Assembly (NCBI GenBank): GCA_013140755.1
Contig: JABFSF010000026.1
Span: forward strand, 1-64,000
Length of the DNA stretch: 64,000 bases
Source: Methylotenera sp.
GTDB lineage: Bacteria; Pseudomonadota; Gammaproteobacteria; Burkholderiales; Methylophilaceae
Direction of reading: 5' to 3'
In this document: in pieces, positions 49,657 through 58,990 of the stretch
Layout of the letters: each line of letters starts with the position of its first letter
Position numbering within the stretch: position 1 is the first letter of the stretch
Program-made: the position numbers and the translations under genes
Notes under the pieces: model-generated
What the model was told of the DNA's origin: nothing
The model's input: the letters and a program-made list of their open reading frames with translations, nothing else
The model's database searches: none

Positions 49657-50391
49657 TTAACACCAGTCTGGGCTTGGCAGTGCTGAGAATACTTTTTTCA
49701 AACCATCGCCCCAGCCTTTTCTAATTTCCGCAAAATAGGGGTCGTTTTCAGTAATACGCTCTTTGCAATCTGCATGTAAGCTATCGGTGCGATACAGTAG
49801 CATATCAATCGGTGCAGCCACCGAAACATTGCTACGAATCGTTGAATCAAACGAAATAAGTAAACACTTTACCGCATCCATCATGTCTGTGTGATATTTG
49901 ACTACGCGGTCAATAATTGGTTTGCCATACTTGGTTTCACCAATTTGAAAGTACGGGGTTTCTGCGCAGGTTTCGATAAAATTACCTGCCGCATACACAT
50001 TAAATAAGCGCGGTGCTTCCCCTTTAATTTGTCCGCCTAGCAAAATGCTCGCATTAAAATCAATACTGTGGTTTTTAAGGGCTTTTGCATCACGCTCAAA
50101 TGCTGCGCGTAGTTCTGCCCCCACTAAGCCTGCTGCTTCAAATAAGCTATCCACATTATGTAAATGCTTACTTTCGCTGTCTGCCTTAGTAATTGCGGCT
50201 CTCAAGTGGCTGACCACAGACTGTGTAATGGCTAAATTGCCAGCGGTCATTAGCACAATCACGCGATCATCTTTAATTTCAAAAATATGCATTTTGGGTG
50301 AAATCGCAACTTGATCTACCCCAGCGTTGGTGCGGGTGTCTGAGGCGAATACCAAACCTTGTTCTAGCAATAAACCTACGCAATACGTCAT
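49657..50391 (-). CDS. Anbu (bacterial proteasome-type peptidase)
   Basis: A 244-residue Ntn hydrolase related to HslV and proteasome beta subunits (COG3484). Starting at ATG 50391, removal of Met leaves Thr as the N-terminal nucleophile (TYCVGLLLEQGLVFASDTR), as in known Anbu. This settles the start against an upstream frame opening at 50424. DTRTNAG and the lysine in SPKMH match the catalytic set. Anbu forms open helical rings, and its substrate is unknown. Its usual partners, the ATP-grasp, alpha-E and transglutaminase genes, are at 58.1-61.4 kb. Confidence 0.92.
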   Translation of the reverse strand: MTYCVGLLLEQGLVFASDTRTNAGVDQVAISPKMHIFEIKDDRVIVLMTAGNLAITQSVVSHLRAAITKADSESKHLHNVDSLFEAAGLVGAELRAAFERDAKALKNHSIDFNASILLGGQIKGEAPRLFNVYAAGNFIETCAETPYFQIGETKYGKPIIDRVVKYHTDMMDAVKCLLISFDSTIRSNVSVAAPIDMLLYRTDSLHADCKERITENDPYFAEIRKGWGDGLKKVFSALPSPDWC

Positions 50392-50494
50392 AGCAAGCTC
50401 TATAAATATGAGTGAAGCAATCAAAGGTAAATCATATCATTAGCGGGTGATTATCTGACATAAAAATGCGGGGTAGTTGTTCAAATTTCTATCT

Positions 50495-51403
50495 TTAGCG
50501 GCCAGAGAATAAAGTTCGTTGTGCCGCCTCACTTATTGCCTTGACGGCAGGGTGGCTAAGTCGGCGCTCTACGGTAATAGCATAATAATAATCTACCACT
50601 TCATCAGCCTGCCCCAATGAGACTACGCCGAATTGCCTTTCAATTTCAGTGGCAATGACCGAAGGTCCAGTAAAAATACCCGCACCTGCTTGCCCAAATG
50701 CTTTTTTTAATGCGCTATCATCAAATTCGCCAACAATTCGGGGCGTTAATTTATGTGAAGCCAGCCAGCGCATGAGTCGTCCGCGTATCGCAGTTTCTGC
50801 ACTGGGGAGCAATAATGGCGCGTTGTTAAGATTAGCAGGGAAATTTTTTCCATAACGTTCAGCAAGGGCTACGGTGGCAAAAAAACTCACACCACATTCG
50901 CCTAGTTTAGTGCTATAGCCTTTTACATCCATTTCAGGCGGCATGGGTTTGTCTGACAACACCAAATCTAGGCGATGTGTGGCCAGTTCACCAAGCAAAC
51001 GCGTTAATTTATCTTCACGGCAAATAATCTTAATCGGCTCAGCTAACGACATCGCAGGGGCTAACAAATTATAAACAATTGATTTTGCCATGACATCTGC
51101 AATCCCAACGCGAAATTGCATGGTGCGCTGGATGACTCCGCCACTTAACACTTGCTCTAGCTCCGCACCAATTTCAAAAATCTCATCCGCGTATGAGAGC
51201 GCAAGTCGCCCAGCTTCTGTGAGCTCTAGTCCACGTCCAACGCGTCTAAATAAAGTTGCCTCTAATGCAGATTCTAACAAGCCTATTTGTCCGCTTAAGG
51301 TTTGTGGTGTGAGATCAAGTTGCTTACTGGCGCGCGCAATACTCCCTGCGCGTGCAACCTGCCAAAAATAATGCAGTTGTTTGTAGTTAATCATCATAAC
51401 CAT
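50495..51403 (-). CDS. LysR-type regulator, NhaR-like
   Basis: A 302-residue transcription factor. The N-terminal winged HTH (YKQLHYFWQVARAGSIARASKQLDLTPQTLSGQIGLLE) strongly resembles NhaR, the Na+-responsive activator of nhaA. A LysR substrate domain follows (from about residue 95). The ATGs at 51403, 51397 and 51394 are all possible starts. No nhaA is next to it. It diverges from a small unknown gene, which is a natural target. Confidence 0.88.
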   Translation of the reverse strand: MVMMINYKQLHYFWQVARAGSIARASKQLDLTPQTLSGQIGLLESALEATLFRRVGRGLELTEAGRLALSYADEIFEIGAELEQVLSGGVIQRTMQFRVGIADVMAKSIVYNLLAPAMSLAEPIKIICREDKLTRLLGELATHRLDLVLSDKPMPPEMDVKGYSTKLGECGVSFFATVALAERYGKNFPANLNNAPLLLPSAETAIRGRLMRWLASHKLTPRIVGEFDDSALKKAFGQAGAGIFTGPSVIATEIERQFGVVSLGQADEVVDYYYAITVERRLSHPAVKAISEAAQRTLFSGR

Positions 51404-51500
51404 CAGTTTTTTACGAATATTTAATCAGTATATTCTATATTTTTACGATATGTTAAATCATTTATGATGCGCACATACATAATACAAGAGGAAGTAAATA

Positions 51501-51677
51501 ATGCATCCTACAGTGAAAAATAAAGTGCTACTTGAAACATTGCGCGTTTACTCAGCAAGACAGTTGCAATTTGCGATTAGGTTGCGAATGCTACCAACAC
51601 CAGACAAATTAAAAAACATTTTGAAAAGAAAGTCTGGCTCAGAAAACGATGTGCAGTTGTTGATTAAAAGTTTATAA
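51501..51677 (+). CDS. Small basic protein of unknown function
   Basis: A 58-residue frame, MHPTVKNKVLLETLRVYSAR at the start, with AGAGGA ten bases before the ATG. It is rich in Arg, Lys and Leu, predicted helical and without membrane segment or cysteine. It starts about 100 bases from the divergent NhaR-like gene and precedes the HPF-like gene by 70 bases on the same strand. Not recognised; ribosome- or nucleic-acid-related action would be a guess. Confidence 0.6.
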   Translation: MHPTVKNKVLLETLRVYSARQLQFAIRLRMLPTPDKLKNILKRKSGSENDVQLLIKSL

Positions 51678-51747
51678 GACATGAAGTGTTAAAAAACGAT
51701 TCACCTTTGGATACTTCATATTTTCACTTACCTTTTTGGAGAACACG

Positions 51748-52095
51748 ATGCAATTGGATATTCAAACAAATGGTTTTTCGCTCACAGAAGGCATAAGAGA
51801 TTACACAATACGGCGTTTGCAATTTGCCTTGGATAGAAACGATCAGCAGATTACTCGGGTGCAAGTGCGGCTAGCCGATATTAATGGTCCTCGTGGTGGT
51901 GTAGATAAGCGTTGCCAAATTGATTTAACGCTGGCTGGGCAAGGCGATATTGTGATTGAGGATGTTGAAACGAATCTTTATGTAGCAATAGACCGCGCCA
52001 GCGACCGTTGCGCACGCACGCTAACAAGGCGGTTAGAGCGGTCACGTGAATTTTCACATGAAAAGGTGCCTTTTTTTATTAAAGAATCGCCATAA
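51748..52095 (+). CDS. HPF/RaiA-family ribosome-associated protein
   Basis: A 115-residue protein of the ribosome hibernation fold (sigma-54 modulation/S30EA). LDIQTNGFSLTEGIRDYTIRRL opens the beta-alpha-beta fold, and DLYVAIDRASDR-type segment (NLYVAIDRASDRCARTLTRRL) is the basic helix that lies in the decoding site in known members. The ATG at 51748 has GGAGA six bases before it. It is a short form without the long-HPF tail. It probably idles ribosomes under stress. It is not next to rpoN, where a canonical hpf often sits. Confidence 0.82.
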   Translation: MQLDIQTNGFSLTEGIRDYTIRRLQFALDRNDQQITRVQVRLADINGPRGGVDKRCQIDLTLAGQGDIVIEDVETNLYVAIDRASDRCARTLTRRLERSREFSHEKVPFFIKESP

Positions 52096-52186
52096 AAATC
52101 GTTGAATGTTTTTGGCATGAGCCAGCCAAAATGCACATAAGATTGGCTCAAAACAACTTAAATTATCAATTATTTTAAAGGATTAA

Positions 52187-52747
52187 ATGATGAGGTCTCT
52201 CTATTTATCTCTCACAGGTCTTGCATTAGCAGGCTTCACAATGACAGCCTCAGCGACCACTGTGGTTAATCAAGCTATCACTGAATCTGAAGTTGCTGGT
52301 GCGCAAAAAGCGTGGTGCCAAGCTTTGGTTGATATTAGCAGCACTTACGCTAAAGACGGCCAACCTGCAGCCAAAGCACTCGCTGAAAAAGTGATTGATA
52401 GTGCTTACGGCTATCAGATGGGTGCAGTGCTGTTCAAACCTACGCTTACTGTTGCCCCACAAACTTTCCGCACTACTCGTGCTGGAGCACTCGCCTATTT
52501 TGTTGGTGGTGACCCTGCTTATCCGCAAGATAAAGGCTTTGCACTCAAAGGTTGGACGAATTGTGAAGCGCAAAACGCTGGTGTTTTTATTACGGGTGAC
52601 TCAGCAACCAGTATGGGTAATGTAATGGTGACGAATAAAGATGGTAAAGTCACTACCGTTGACAAGACTTGGACTTACGTCAAAGACGATACTGGCAACT
52701 TACGCATTGTGGTACACCACTCTTCACTGCCATACACTGGCAAATAA
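52187..52747 (+). CDS. Exported NTF2-like protein of unknown function
   Basis: A 186-residue protein with a signal peptide (cleavage near ASA-TTV, residue 24). The core contains AQKAWCQALVDISSTYA, SAYGYQMGAVLFKPTL and VHHSSLPY, a SnoaL/CaMKII-association-type (NTF2-like) fold. Homologues are sometimes named phosphoribosyl-AMP cyclohydrolase in databases, but there is no HisI motif and it is exported, so that name is not used. AAAGGA precedes the ATG. Monocistronic. Confidence 0.85.
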   Translation: MMRSLYLSLTGLALAGFTMTASATTVVNQAITESEVAGAQKAWCQALVDISSTYAKDGQPAAKALAEKVIDSAYGYQMGAVLFKPTLTVAPQTFRTTRAGALAYFVGGDPAYPQDKGFALKGWTNCEAQNAGVFITGDSATSMGNVMVTNKDGKVTTVDKTWTYVKDDTGNLRIVVHHSSLPYTGK

Positions 52748-52772
52748 TTGGTAAACTGTCAAAATGACTTAA

Positions 52773-52800
52773 CTAGCCACCCCATGCAGGGGGCGGCTAG
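52773..52800 (+). terminator. Terminator after the NTF2-like gene
   Basis: CTAGCC-accccatgcagggggc-GGCTAG with inner CCCC/GGGG pairing, followed by ATTTTA, 26 bases after the stop. Confidence 0.7.
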
Positions 52801-52818
52801 ATTTTACTGGGGATTTTA

Positions 52819-53694
52819 ATGAAACGTATTTTCTATTTTTTAGCGACTAACCTTGCCATTATGTTGGTGCTTTCAGTCACCATGCGCCTATTGGGCGTTG
52901 AGCCTTATCTCAATGCTAATGGCTTAGATTTGAAAAACCTACTCGCTTTCGCCGCCATTATGGGCTTTGGCGGTGCGTTTATTTCATTGGCAATGTCTAA
53001 ATGGTCTGCCAAACGCATGTCTGGCGCGGTAGTGATTGAAGAAGCCAAAACGCCCACTGAAATTTGGCTGCTTAAAACAGTGCGATCCCAAGCCGATATG
53101 GTCGGCATTAAAATGCCTGAAGTGGCGATATTTGATTCCCCTGAAGTGAATGCCTTCGCCACGGGTATGACTAAAAATAGCTCATTAGTCGCGGTATCAA
53201 CTGGCTTACTCAATAAAATGAGTAAAGATGAAGCCGAAGCAGTGCTGGCGCATGAGGTATCACATATTGCCAATGGTGATATGGTGACGCTCACGCTAAT
53301 TCAAGGTGTAGTGAATACCTTTGTTATGTTCCTGTCACGTGTGATTGGTTATGCGGTAGATAAAATTATTTTCAAAACCGAAAAAGGCACAGGTCCTGCT
53401 TTCTTTGTTACGATGATTATTGCAGAGCTAGTATTGGGGGTTTTAGCTTCTATTGTTGTGATGTGGTTTTCACGTCAACGTGAATTTCGCGCAGATGCAG
53501 GTGCCGCTAAATTATCAAGCAGTAAAAAGATGATTGCGGCATTAGAGCGATTGCAAGCAGAGCATGAGCCCTCAGCTTTACCTAAACAAATGGCGGCTTC
53601 TGGCATTTCTGGGGGCGGAGCGAGCGGCTTGAAAAAATTGTTTATGACGCACCCGAGCTTAGATGAGCGTATTGCTGCGCTTAAAGCGCAGTAA
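52819..53694 (+). CDS. htpX: Membrane protease HtpX
   Basis: A 291-residue zinc protease that degrades damaged inner-membrane proteins with FtsH. Two N-terminal transmembrane segments (about residues 5-25 and 32-55) precede the catalytic helix with HEVSH (the HEXXH zinc site, about residue 145), then two more membrane segments and [12 protein letters not shown] with the third zinc ligand. A GGGGA ribosome site precedes the ATG. The gene is complete. Confidence 0.96.
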   Translation: MKRIFYFLATNLAIMLVLSVTMRLLGVEPYLNANGLDLKNLLAFAAIMGFGGAFISLAMSKWSAKRMSGAVVIEEAKTPTEIWLLKTVRSQADMVGIKMPEVAIFDSPEVNAFATGMTKNSSLVAVSTGLLNKMSKDEAEAVLAHEVSHIANGDMVTLTLIQGVVNTFVMFLSRVIGYAVDKIIFKTEKGTGPAFFVTMIIAELVLGVLASIVVMWFSRQREFRADAGAAKLSSSKKMIAALERLQAEHEPSALPKQMAASGISGGGASGLKKLFMTHPSLDERIAALKAQ

Positions 53695-53730
53695 GGTCTC
53701 TAAACCTAATATTTGAAAGTACTGAAAAAA

Positions 53731-54270
53731 ATGAAAATGAAACGCGTTGAGCTATTTTTAGAGCACTTTATGTTTGGCAGTCGTTGGTTATTAGTACCGT
53801 TTTATATTGGCTTAATTGCGTCAATTGCTCTATTACTCGTTAAATTTGCTAAAGCATTTATGGCTTTGCTACCTGTGATATTCAACGGTGATGGTGGCGC
53901 AGCTTTGTTGGGAATTCTCACATTAGTTGATATTACTTTAGTGGCCAACTTACTACTGATTATCATTTTTGCTGGGTATGAAAACTTTGTATCAAAAATC
54001 GATACGGGTGATAATGAAGACCGCCCAGATTGGATGGGACATGTTGGTTTTTCTGATCTAAAACTCAAGTTAATTGGCTCTATCGTTGCTATTTCTGGCA
54101 TTGAGTTACTTAAGTATTTTATTAACGTAAAAGAAGTATTGGCTGAACCTAACGGCAATTACCAACTCGCTTGGCTGGTTGGCATACATTTCACACTGGT
54201 TGTTTCTGGCGTGATGTTTGCCTTGATGGACAAAATTGCGGCTAGCAGTCATACCAGCAAAGCAAAGTAA
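53731..54270 (+). CDS. YqhA family (UPF0114) membrane protein
   Basis: A 179-residue membrane protein with four hydrophobic segments. FLEHFMFGSRWLLVPFYIGL at the N-terminus and the loop DRPDWMGHVGFSDLKLKLIGS are family landmarks. The function is unknown. The ATG at 53731 is chosen because upstream TTG would add non-family residues. Its stop overlaps the next start (TAATG), so it is coupled to the AI-2E-type gene. Confidence 0.88.
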   Translation: MKMKRVELFLEHFMFGSRWLLVPFYIGLIASIALLLVKFAKAFMALLPVIFNGDGGAALLGILTLVDITLVANLLLIIIFAGYENFVSKIDTGDNEDRPDWMGHVGFSDLKLKLIGSIVAISGIELLKYFINVKEVLAEPNGNYQLAWLVGIHFTLVVSGVMFALMDKIAASSHTSKAK

Positions 54271-55343
54271 TGATGCTTACGAATAGCCCAGTGAGCAGAC
54301 GCATCGTGCCATGGCTTGCCTTAGTAGGCTTGATGCTGTTAGTTTTTATGGTGGTGACGCCATTTTTGGTACCTATCGCTTGGGCAGGCATATTAGCTTA
54401 TGCTTCTTGGCCAGTGGCGATGCGAATTCGTCGCTGGTGCAAAAATCGTGACACTCTAGCGGCAAGCCTCACCACACTGCTCGCGGCTTTAACGTTATTG
54501 ATGCCGCTACTTTGGTTAATCTGGTTGGCGCAGCAAGAGTTAAGGCAAGTTTATCCTGCTCTGCAATCGTTGTTAGCCAATCCGCCACCTTTACCAGAGC
54601 CTTTAAAAACGTTGCCTTGGTTGGGCGAGTGGCTTACACAACAGCACGCGCAATTGATAGCGCATCCACAAGAGCTAGGTGCAGCACTCAAAACATGGAT
54701 TTCTACAAATGGTCATGATTTAGCCTCCATCGCTGGTGATGTTGGCAAAAATCTAATCAAACTAATTTTTGTGATTGTGATTTTGTTTTTCTTTTATCGC
54801 GATGGCACTCGCATTGTGGCTGAACTACGTCAGGTATTAGCGCGCTTCATCGGTGTACAAGTGCATGATTATTTACATGCGGCTGGTACCACCACACGTG
54901 CAGTTGTTTATGGGGTTTTGCTTACAGCCTTTGTTCAAGGCATAGTGGCAGGTTTAGGCTATTGGGTTGCAGGCTTAAACTCCCCCGTACTATTTGGGGT
55001 ACTCACCATGATATTAGCCCTTATTCCATTTTGCACACCTTTGGCATGGGGCTCTGCTGGTTTATGGCTATTATTACAAGGCGAAACTGGCGCGGCGATT
55101 GGTGTGTGGCTATGGGGAGCATTGGTAGTGAGTCAGTTAGATAACTTTTTGCGCCCCTTATTTATCAGTAGCGTTAGCCCTGTGCCTTTTTTATTAGTAT
55201 TATTTGGCGTATTAGGTGGGTTGTTAGCTTTTGGTTTGGTTGGGCTTTTTATTGGTCCGATTGTACTCACTGTGGCATGGGCGGTTTGGCGTGAGTGGAC
55301 GGTGCATTTAGATGATGATCGCACGCAAGTTTTAGGTGATTAA
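54270..55343 (+). CDS. AI-2E family transporter
   Basis: A 357-residue membrane protein of the PerM/AI-2E exporter family with about eight hydrophobic segments. Landmarks are PFLVPIAWAGILAYASWPV near residue 30, FFYRDG, GIVAGLGYWVAGL and ALIPFCTPLAWG. Substrates vary in the family (autoinducer-2, Na+, indole), so none is assigned. It starts within the stop of the YqhA gene and ends five bases before the antiporter gene. Confidence 0.9.
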   Translation: MMLTNSPVSRRIVPWLALVGLMLLVFMVVTPFLVPIAWAGILAYASWPVAMRIRRWCKNRDTLAASLTTLLAALTLLMPLLWLIWLAQQELRQVYPALQSLLANPPPLPEPLKTLPWLGEWLTQQHAQLIAHPQELGAALKTWISTNGHDLASIAGDVGKNLIKLIFVIVILFFFYRDGTRIVAELRQVLARFIGVQVHDYLHAAGTTTRAVVYGVLLTAFVQGIVAGLGYWVAGLNSPVLFGVLTMILALIPFCTPLAWGSAGLWLLLQGETGAAIGVWLWGALVVSQLDNFLRPLFISSVSPVPFLLVLFGVLGGLLAFGLVGLFIGPIVLTVAWAVWREWTVHLDDDRTQVLGD

Positions 55344-55348
55344 ACAAT

Positions 55349-56596
55349 ATGGCAGTTGATCAATTTTTTCTTTTTTTAGCGGTTATCTTGATTGCAGCAC
55401 GACTTTTTTCTGAAGTCGCTGTGCGCCATGGCATTCCGCCTGTGATTGGAGAATTATTGGCTGGTTTAATGGTGGGACCATCCTTGCTGGGCTGGGTTAC
55501 ACCAGATGAAACCATGAAGTTACTGGCAGAAATTGGCATCATTCTATTATTGTTTGAAGTAGGCATGGACACCGATCTCTATCGTCTTGCGCGTTCAGGT
55601 ACCAAGCCAATTGTCGTTGCAATGGTTGGTTTTGTTGCGCCTTTTGTCTTGGGGTATTTGGTTTGTTATTATCTTTTTGATTTATCCAATATTGTATCTT
55701 TATTTATTGGTGGCACGCTCACTGCCACTAGCATTGGGATTACCGTTAGGGTGCTGGATGACCTCAAGCGTCGCCAAAGTGATGAAGCCCAAATTGTCAT
55801 AGGTGCGGCAGTATTAGATGATATTTTGGGCGTTTTAACCTTGGCATTTCTCTATCAATTTGCAGAGCAAAAGCAAGTTTCACTTGCCGCTACTGGCGAA
55901 GTGGCTATCTACATTATCTTATTCATGGTGCTATCGCCATTTGCTGCAAAGCTAGTGGGGCGAGTGATTGAAAGGTTTAGCCACACAGCGAGTACGCCAG
56001 GCTTGCTACTCACGATGGCACTGTCACTTATTTTGCTGTTTTCATGGTTAGCCCATGCTGTAGGTGCGCCTGTGATTATGGGTGGATTTGCAGCAGGTGT
56101 GGCATTGTCTCAACACTTTCACCTCACCTTTAAAGCGAGTAAATCAGTATTTACTGCGCGTGTTCAACATAAACTCACCGAGTGGTTTGCGCCAAGTTCA
56201 GAATTGCACCATGCATTAGAAACACAGATGCGCCCATTGATTCACACCTTTGCACCCTTGTTTTTTGTCATGGTAGGGGTGTCGCTTAATTTTAACACTG
56301 TGGATTGGAGTTCAGGCTTTGTGTGGCAACTAGGTGGTTTGCTTTTACTCGTGGCCTTTATTGGCAAGTTAGCAGCTGGCTTTTTTATTAAAGAACCACG
56401 TGCGAACCAAATAGCGATTGGCTTAGCAATGATTCCGCGCGGTGAGGTTGGATTGATTTTTGCTCAATTAGGTCTAGCACAAGGCATTTTAGATATCAGC
56501 TTATATGCTGCATTGTTGCTAGTGATTGCGCTCACTACACTCGCACCACCCTTTTTAATGAAGGTATTTTATGTGCGTTATCTGCCTGAGGCATAA
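55349..56596 (+). CDS. CPA2-family cation:proton antiporter (no RCK domain)
   Basis: A 415-residue membrane protein with 12-13 hydrophobic segments. Typical CPA2 sequences are PPVIGELLAGLMVGPSLLG, ILLLFEVGMDTDL, GAAVLDDILGVLTLAF (with the transport-site aspartates) and IPRGEVGLIFAQLG. It lacks the TrkA-N domain of the antiporter at 6 kb, so it is probably a simple Na+/H+ or K+/H+ exchanger. It shares a tight gene group with the two genes before it. Confidence 0.9.
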   Translation: MAVDQFFLFLAVILIAARLFSEVAVRHGIPPVIGELLAGLMVGPSLLGWVTPDETMKLLAEIGIILLLFEVGMDTDLYRLARSGTKPIVVAMVGFVAPFVLGYLVCYYLFDLSNIVSLFIGGTLTATSIGITVRVLDDLKRRQSDEAQIVIGAAVLDDILGVLTLAFLYQFAEQKQVSLAATGEVAIYIILFMVLSPFAAKLVGRVIERFSHTASTPGLLLTMALSLILLFSWLAHAVGAPVIMGGFAAGVALSQHFHLTFKASKSVFTARVQHKLTEWFAPSSELHHALETQMRPLIHTFAPLFFVMVGVSLNFNTVDWSSGFVWQLGGLLLLVAFIGKLAAGFFIKEPRANQIAIGLAMIPRGEVGLIFAQLGLAQGILDISLYAALLLVIALTTLAPPFLMKVFYVRYLPEA

Positions 56597-56662
56597 CATT
56601 TTTTAACCTAATAGCAAAATCGCTATTGCAACATCAAAGTGAATAAAAAAGTGAAATAAAAT

Positions 56663-57616
56663 ATGAACGAATTACAAACAATAGGTACTTGGTGGATGTG
56701 GGCTGGCTTTGGTTTATTTGTCATCGCTATGTTAGGCGTTGATATGTTTGCGCTTGGGCGTAAAGGAGCACATAAGGTGGGTGCTAAGGAGGCACTGGTA
56801 TGGTCTGCCATTTGGTTTAGTTTGGCGATATTGTTCAGTGCAGTGTTATGGAACTGGCTTGACTATACCTCAGGGCGTGCAATTGCTGATGCCAGAACGA
56901 TGGAGTTTCTGACAGGCTATCTCCTAGAAAAAACCTTGGCGATGGATAACATTTTTGTGTTTGTAATGATTTTCAGCTACTTTGCCGTGCCAATTGAGTA
57001 TCAAAAACGCGTATTGCTTTATGGCGTGCTCGGCGCGATTATTTTACGCGTATTGATGATTTTGCTAGGTGCTTGGCTTATCGCAAAGTTTCACTGGGTA
57101 TTGTATTTATTTGGCGCATTTTTGCTCATTACGGGCGTAAAAATGTTTATTTTTGCCGATAAAGAGCCGAATTTGGCCGAAAACCCTATTCTAAAATGGC
57201 TTAAAAAACATGTACGTATTACCGATGATTACCACGGTGACAAGTTTTGGATTATCAAGAACGGCGTACGCTGGTTTACGCCTATGTTTTTAGTGCTCGT
57301 GCTGATTGAATTTTCAGATGTGATTTTTGCAATGGATAGCATCCCTGCGATTTTTGCCGTCACTAGCGACCCATTTATTGTATTTACCTCTAACATCTTC
57401 GCCATTTTGGGTTTACGCGCTTTGTACTTTTTGCTGGCAGATATGGCAGACCGTTTTCATTTACTTAAATATGGCTTGGCTGTGGTACTAATATTTGTAG
57501 GCACAAAAATGCTCATTGTGGATTGGTTTAAAATCCCCGTGGCAGTATCGCTTGCGGTGGTAATTGCGGTGCTAGGCATCAGTATATTATTGAGCTTAAA
57601 GGCTAGCCGTAAGTAA
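56663..57616 (+). CDS. TerC/Alx family membrane protein
   Basis: A 317-residue membrane protein with about nine hydrophobic segments. The paired motifs EKTLAMDNIFVFVMIF and DVIFAMDSIPAIFAVT carry the conserved acidic residues of TerC/Alx proteins, some of which export Mn2+ (including into exported-enzyme loading). The long cytoplasmic loop at about residues 165-200 is typical. No yybP-ykoY manganese riboswitch fits in the 66-base upstream gap. Confidence 0.9.
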   Translation: MNELQTIGTWWMWAGFGLFVIAMLGVDMFALGRKGAHKVGAKEALVWSAIWFSLAILFSAVLWNWLDYTSGRAIADARTMEFLTGYLLEKTLAMDNIFVFVMIFSYFAVPIEYQKRVLLYGVLGAIILRVLMILLGAWLIAKFHWVLYLFGAFLLITGVKMFIFADKEPNLAENPILKWLKKHVRITDDYHGDKFWIIKNGVRWFTPMFLVLVLIEFSDVIFAMDSIPAIFAVTSDPFIVFTSNIFAILGLRALYFLLADMADRFHLLKYGLAVVLIFVGTKMLIVDWFKIPVAVSLAVVIAVLGISILLSLKASRK

Positions 57617-57643
57617 GCTTAGCCTAACTGACAGAAGTGATTG

Positions 57644-58099
57644 CTAATTTCTATCGCTTAAATCTTGCCGATGGCGGGTAATCACTTCTTGTGAGGCTAA
57701 AATGATTTCTCGTAAAAAGCAAAGTAAGCCAAAAATTAGAGAAAACATGGCGGTAATAAAGGTAATTAACACAAAGCCTGATAAATGAACACTAATTGCC
57801 ACGCCAATAAAAATTGAGGCAATCGCCAACGCTACACATAGGCCTGCAAAAATAAATAAGCCAACTGACCAGCGCATCCAAGTAGTTCTCGCTGCAATAA
57901 TGTCCAATTCCTCTAAAAACTCTTTTCGTTTGTCAACATTTAAAGTATTTAAATTGCGTGCGCGATCAATTGCACGCCCTAGCCGATTGACCAATACACC
58001 CAAGATTGAGCCGATGCCTGTGAGTAAAAATACAGGTGCTACGGCATCGTGAATTGCAGTAGAAATATCGCGAATATCTGAAGGAGAATTAAATATCAT
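57644..58099 (-). CDS. DUF2721 membrane protein
   Basis: A 151-residue inner-membrane protein. PVFLLTGIGSILGVLVNRLGRAIDRARNL at residues 22-50 is the family landmark, followed by two further hydrophobic segments. The function is unknown. It is the last gene of the leftward ATP-grasp/alpha-E/transglutaminase group, 12 bases from the transglutaminase gene, so it may work with them or merely share the transcript. Confidence 0.85.
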   Translation of the reverse strand: MIFNSPSDIRDISTAIHDAVAPVFLLTGIGSILGVLVNRLGRAIDRARNLNTLNVDKRKEFLEELDIIAARTTWMRWSVGLFIFAGLCVALAIASIFIGVAISVHLSGFVLITFITAMFSLIFGLLCFLREIILASQEVITRHRQDLSDRN

Positions 58100-58111
58100 G
58101 CAGTGATTTTT

Positions 58112-58987
58112 TTATTGTTGCGCTTGCTGTGATTGCCGCATCAGCTCAGCATTTTCCACTAAAGCCGAAGCATCAATGCGCCGTTGCTGATGCTGAGGAG
58201 TCCCTGATTGATTCACAATCACGCTGCTGGCCATGCCTTCCACGCCACCCCCTGAGCGCATTCCAGCCACTGGGCTAGCACTGTTATAATCTAAACCCGT
58301 GGCCAAACGCACATGTGTTTCACTTGCACGGCAGCCGTTAGAGACATCAAAACTTTGCCAACCACCATGATTTAAATGCACATCTGCCCACGCATGGGTT
58401 TGCATCAGGCTGCCATCTTCAGTAAATAAGTAACCACTTACATACCGCGCTGGTAGGCCGATTGCGCGACAACATGCAATAAAGACATGTGCATGGTCTT
58501 GGCAAACGCCTTGACCTAGGACAAACGCCTCAATGGCAGAGGTGGTGACTTGGGTTGCGCCTTTAATGTATTGCACACGCTGCAATAAGGCGTGCATCAT
58601 GTTTTCTAATGCGGCAGATTGTGCATAAGCATCGGTTTTATAAGGAACTGCAAATTGACGAATGGCCTCATCACTCATGGTGAGAGGCGTATCACGTAGG
58701 TAAATGAATAAGGGAAGTGTTTGATGTTGGGTGACTACTTCAACCCCTGTTTCCACCTCACCCGACGCGATGATTAAGATGTCTTGATGTGGAGTATCAA
58801 CCACTAAGGTGTGTGTGGTGTTGCCGTACGCATCTTCTGTGGCATGAAGCTCGCCATTGACTTTAATATCCCAGCGTTTTACGTGTTGCCCGAAGCCATT
58901 TTGCGGGGTGAGGCGTAGTTGCTGTATAGTGTAATTCACATCATCGCTGTAGGCGTAGCGTGTGTGATGTTCAATATTGAGTAACAT
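58112..58987 (-). CDS. Transglutaminase-like protein of the Anbu-associated group
   Basis: A 291-residue cysteine peptidase/transglutaminase-fold protein. The N-terminal domain begins IEHHTRYAYSDDVNYTIQQLRLTP, as in bacterial COG1305 members. The catalytic triad is visible: Cys in GQGVCQDHAH, His in THAWADV and Asp in SFDVSN. No signal peptide is seen, so it is cytosolic. With the two genes before it, it belongs to a predicted peptide-forming and trimming system (Iyer and colleagues' amidoligase work). Confidence 0.92.
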   Translation of the reverse strand: MLLNIEHHTRYAYSDDVNYTIQQLRLTPQNGFGQHVKRWDIKVNGELHATEDAYGNTTHTLVVDTPHQDILIIASGEVETGVEVVTQHQTLPLFIYLRDTPLTMSDEAIRQFAVPYKTDAYAQSAALENMMHALLQRVQYIKGATQVTTSAIEAFVLGQGVCQDHAHVFIACCRAIGLPARYVSGYLFTEDGSLMQTHAWADVHLNHGGWQSFDVSNGCRASETHVRLATGLDYNSASPVAGMRSGGGVEGMASSVIVNQSGTPQHQQRRIDASALVENAELMRQSQQAQQ

Positions 58988-58990
58988 GGA

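Noticed and set aside
56597-56662. Manganese (yybP-ykoY) riboswitch before the TerC/Alx gene
   Set aside because: Only 66 bases are available and the conserved loops are not found.
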